This document shows positions 60,987 through 64,000 of a stretch of 64,000 nt of DNA, in pieces (within the stretch, counting starts at the first letter, position 1; every line of letters begins with the position of its first letter). A program made the translations under genes and the position numbers. Source of the stretch: Parus major. Taxonomy: Eukaryota; Chordata; Aves; Passeriformes; Paridae. The stretch covers positions 32,744,566 through 32,808,565 of the forward strand of contig NC_031770.1 in assembly GCF_001522545.3 (NCBI RefSeq), in the 5' to 3' direction. A model generated the notes under the pieces. That model ran no database searches. It saw only the letters and a program-made list of their open reading frames with translations, and had not been told where the DNA came from.

Positions 60987-63900
60987 CTGAGAATAGATAA
61001 GGAAAAAATAACCACTTAACAAAAGCACTTTATTATAAGGTTCCAAATTGTAAAGAACTTCAGGTTTTGGGCCTGGGGTTTAACATCTGCTCCCAGAGGC
61101 TCTCATCAGTTTGCCACCCTGCAACTCACTCTGAGGCATCTGACTGTCATGCTCCACACTTCCCAGAACAATGAAGTGCAGAAGTGACCTACTACTAATG
61201 CAGCAAAGTCAATTAAGCTTTCAAAGCTCTGCAAAATTAGCTTACACAGGGAAAAGGTTATTTCTTACAGTACAAGTAAACAGGAATCAGTCCTTAAGGT
61301 GAGGATGGGAAGAATGAAACAAGCTCCTCTTGTTTTGCCACTCCTCTCTGAATATATTCTCTTCTCTCTAAGGAATGTGGCAAGATGTATTCTCCCTGGA
61401 ATTCTCCTAGGTCTGCTTTTACACCTGACATTTTATTACATTGCAATCTCTACATATGAATTCTCCTTTTCCAACTGCTCTAAGCTACCCAACTTTTCTG
61501 CTTTCATTTACCTGTGTAAGGTTCTAACTGAGACCCAGTGGTTAAAAAAAGAATTATGACCTTTTAGTTTCTTGCTCTTTTTGGAAAGCTCTTTGATCTT
61601 ACTGTCTAGAGTATTCAAAACATTTTCAAATTAGGGTACATAAATTAATATGGATACAATCGCATCCAGAAAGCCGAACAAGCATGGTAGTAAACTGTCA
61701 GCTTAAAACATGCTTCTTTGCTTCAGGGAAATGTGTTTCATTCAGCACACTGCATCACCGCCAGATTTCCTTGAATTGCAGCAGGTAAAGCTTCCTTCTA
61801 CACTCAGTAGAGGAATTTGAAAATTAAATAAAGTCAAACAAGTTCTTCAATTCTGCCTTTAGGTAAATAGAATAAATATTCATATGAATGACCCCAACAC
61901 CTGCCACTTCTACTGTGAATGATACAAACCAGATGTAGGAAAGCTGTAATAGGAACGCAGGGAAGTCTTCTACTATATACATTAGGCATTTCTACACTCT
62001 TTTTGTACCTGTCAATAGTGTTAATTATCAACTCCAGTAATATGAATATAATTTGTCAACTTTAAGTAAATTATTATTACAAAATTATTGGGTAAAAGAG
62101 AATTGAACATGTTTTGACTCTTCAAAAAACAGATTAGTGCAGAATCTTCTATTAATTCAGTTCATCCTAGACAGTTCACATGCAAACTTTTACAGCTATT
62201 TCAGAATATCAAGCATTAAAAGACTGAAGATTGTTGCTTTTAAACAATGCTAAGAAAACCCAGCAAGAATTGTGATAAACCCATGGCCATTATCATGCTT
62301 TCAATCTCCTGGCCTGGCAAAAAAATCCCACCACCCAAACCAGAACAGGCACAGCTCCTCCTGTATGTTCTCTTATTCCCCCAAATCTGTCAAACAACAT
62401 AGGTCTCACTAAGCTGCAATTACCAATGACAGTCTCCACAACCTACTTTGAACACTATTCTGTTATTAATGTTATTTATTAACATTAAACTTATCTACAT
62501 TGCAGTAATGGAGTTGGAAATCAACAAATAAGCTGTAAAATGTTAAAAACACAACTAGATTTTTTAAATTACTTTAAAGTATATTTTATTCTAAAACATT
62601 CCTCCTATCTTGTTCACAAACTTTCTGAAATAACTAGTGCACTAAAAATTGAGTGTCCTTTTAAAAAATATTTAAAAATAAACTATTTTACTCTAACACT
62701 CAGGGGTTTAGGCTTACTTTTGCCAATAATACTGTTACAAAACTTCATAAAACTTTGGTTAGATCCCTTGAAGCCTGGCTTGTTCTTTTTCAGTAGTTAG
62801 CATTACTAATCATATTGCAGCTCTTAGTATGCCCATGTTTCCAGAATACTTTTATGGAGAGACGGAGGAATGCCACCTTCAAAGAGCAAGAAACTGACAT
62901 TGAGAAAATAAAGTGATCTCTACAAGGACACGAAGCCCCCTCCCTCCTAATCCAGTTGCAAAGATCAGAAATTAATGCATCTTTTTCTGAAATCCTCCAT
63001 CGCCAATTCAATCATGTCTAGATACAGGAGTTATTCTGAGTATGCTTTAAAGACATTCTTAATATCAAATAAGTATTCAAAAATAAAATAATGTCAAATG
63101 TACTTCTGATTTAGCTAGAATTTGAAAGTGCATATCACTCTCTTGAACCAGTAGTGATCAAAAATTTTCCAATGTTAGAATATTGCCTGACATACAGTGT
63201 TTTCCAGTGGAGCCCATGCAAATGAATTACACAGGAGTCCACAAACTAACTGATAGGACTGAATCTGTCACAAACACTTCTAGTTGTTTTTAGTAGTGCT
63301 TCCTATAGGCTGTACTGAACTTGTTTATCACTGGGAAGCATTAGCTTAACTCCCACTTTTCCTGTCTCTTTCTCTGGCAAGTTGAGAGCTGCCAAAAACC
63401 TAACCCTGCCACAGAAGGGCTAAGATGATCTGTAGGTCATGTAGCTCAACCCTCTTTTTCAAAGGAGGGTCAATGCCAGCAGGTTGGTCAGGACACTATC
63501 CAGTCAAGTTTTTTGAATATCTCCAAATTTCCAAATCCAAAACTCATCATATTTGAGATGATGGACCTGACCCAGCCAAACACATACATGTTTATTTCTG
63601 ATTCCACATTATTTAGGTGTACATTAAACTTTTAATGCAGGAAGAGTTGTGGGTCATTGCTGTTCACATACATTTTCTTACAGATACCATCAAGATACAC
63701 ACAAAAGTTGGGCTCTTCCTCATTTCTCATGGGTTAAAATCTTTTACTTTTTCGAAGAAAGTAGCAAGGAAAATTTACTGGGCAATAAGGAATTCAGCTC
63801 CTCCTAAAAGGGCCCTTGTCAAGGACAAGGTGCCTCTTAGCAAGGAAGTTTGTCCTGACCATTGGAATGAACTTGCCCTTCCTCTGAGTAGCATTCACCA

Positions 63901-64000
63901 GGCTATGGCACCAGCACTAAATAACACATGACACGCTGCACAGCTCCTGCCATTATTTAATTTGGGTTTGGTAGTCCAGTAGAAGCCAAATGCATTCAAG
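60987..64000 (-). other. PLD5: PLD5 intron, partial, upstream of first visible exon
   Basis: This is AT-rich non-coding sequence between the right window edge and the first visible exon. The only recognisable element is a degraded CR1 fragment near 63.4-63.5 kb. The open frames of 86 to 104 codons here show no family motifs and have no visible splice context. No promoter-like GC-rich stretch is present, so the transcription start must lie further right. Confidence 0.7.
63409..63527 (-). mobile_element. Degraded CR1 LINE fragment
   Basis: The plus strand shows tgatctgtaggtcatgtagctcaaccctc, agggtcaatgccagcaggttggtcaggac and ccagtcaagttttttgaatatctcca, the reverse complement of the older CR1 3' end. 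Only about 120 bp is recognisable. Same orientation as PLD5. Confidence 0.75.

Larger units (their letters stand above)
1..64000 (-). other. PLD5: PLD5 locus, partial (internal exons and introns)
   Basis: Seven consecutive coding exons on the minus strand encode a phospholipase D family protein that I recognise as PLD5 by close match to the remembered mammalian protein, for example LFQGWMNLLNMAEKSVDIVS and MKELGVIVYNCSCLVLDLQR. The exons join in frame with compatible phases to 1031 nt. PLD5 is a relative of PLD3 and PLD4, which are single-pass type II membrane proteins with a lumenal PLD domain; the anchor exon is not in this window. No first exon, promoter, stop codon or polyadenylation site of the gene lies here. 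Intron lengths inside the window are 8.1, 22.8, 18.9, 3.3, 1.8 and 3.4 kb in transcription order. PLD3 and PLD4 were considered and rejected because their HKD motifs are intact, whereas these are substituted. Confidence 0.93.

Noticed and set aside
63617..63931. A 104-codon open frame on the plus strand near the right edge
   Set aside because: It has no recognisable motif, and no supporting splice or promoter signals were seen.

Overview
The window looks like vertebrate nuclear DNA, most likely from a bird and probably a songbird. It is AT-rich and intron-dominated, with no bacterial-style gene packing. It carries several CR1 LINE 3' ends typical of avian genomes. It also has an LTR at about 51.4-52.1 kb that resembles the abundant passerine ERVL-type LTRs. 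The species call is inference from repeat content; I could not run a search.

One protein-coding gene is supported: PLD5 (inactive phospholipase D5), on the minus strand, running right to left across the whole window. Seven internal coding exons are visible at 60986-60818, 52756-52642, 29847-29720, 10815-10618, 7355-7216, 5452-5287 and 1907-1793. Each has an AG acceptor and a GT donor, the codon phases match across every junction, and together they give 1031 nt (about 343 codons) with no stop. The 5' exons (cytosolic tail and membrane anchor) lie beyond the right edge. The last coding exon and 3' UTR lie beyond the left edge. Both HKD catalytic motifs are present but degenerate: His and Lys are replaced in the first, and His is replaced by Arg in the second. 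This fits the family's status as a pseudo-enzyme.

The rest is intron sequence. It holds six CR1 fragments, five in the same orientation as PLD5. Two LTRs are both antisense to PLD5; one sits inside a CR1 with a short target-site duplication. There is a diverged direct repeat of about 160 bp flanking a CR1, a palindromic MITE-like relic, simple repeats, and a GC-rich spot with a strong CTCF-like motif about 80 bp from an exon. I found no rRNA, tRNA, CRISPR array or second gene. Nothing here looks like a new multi-gene system; the interest lies in the pseudo-enzyme exons and the mobile-element and regulatory details of the introns.
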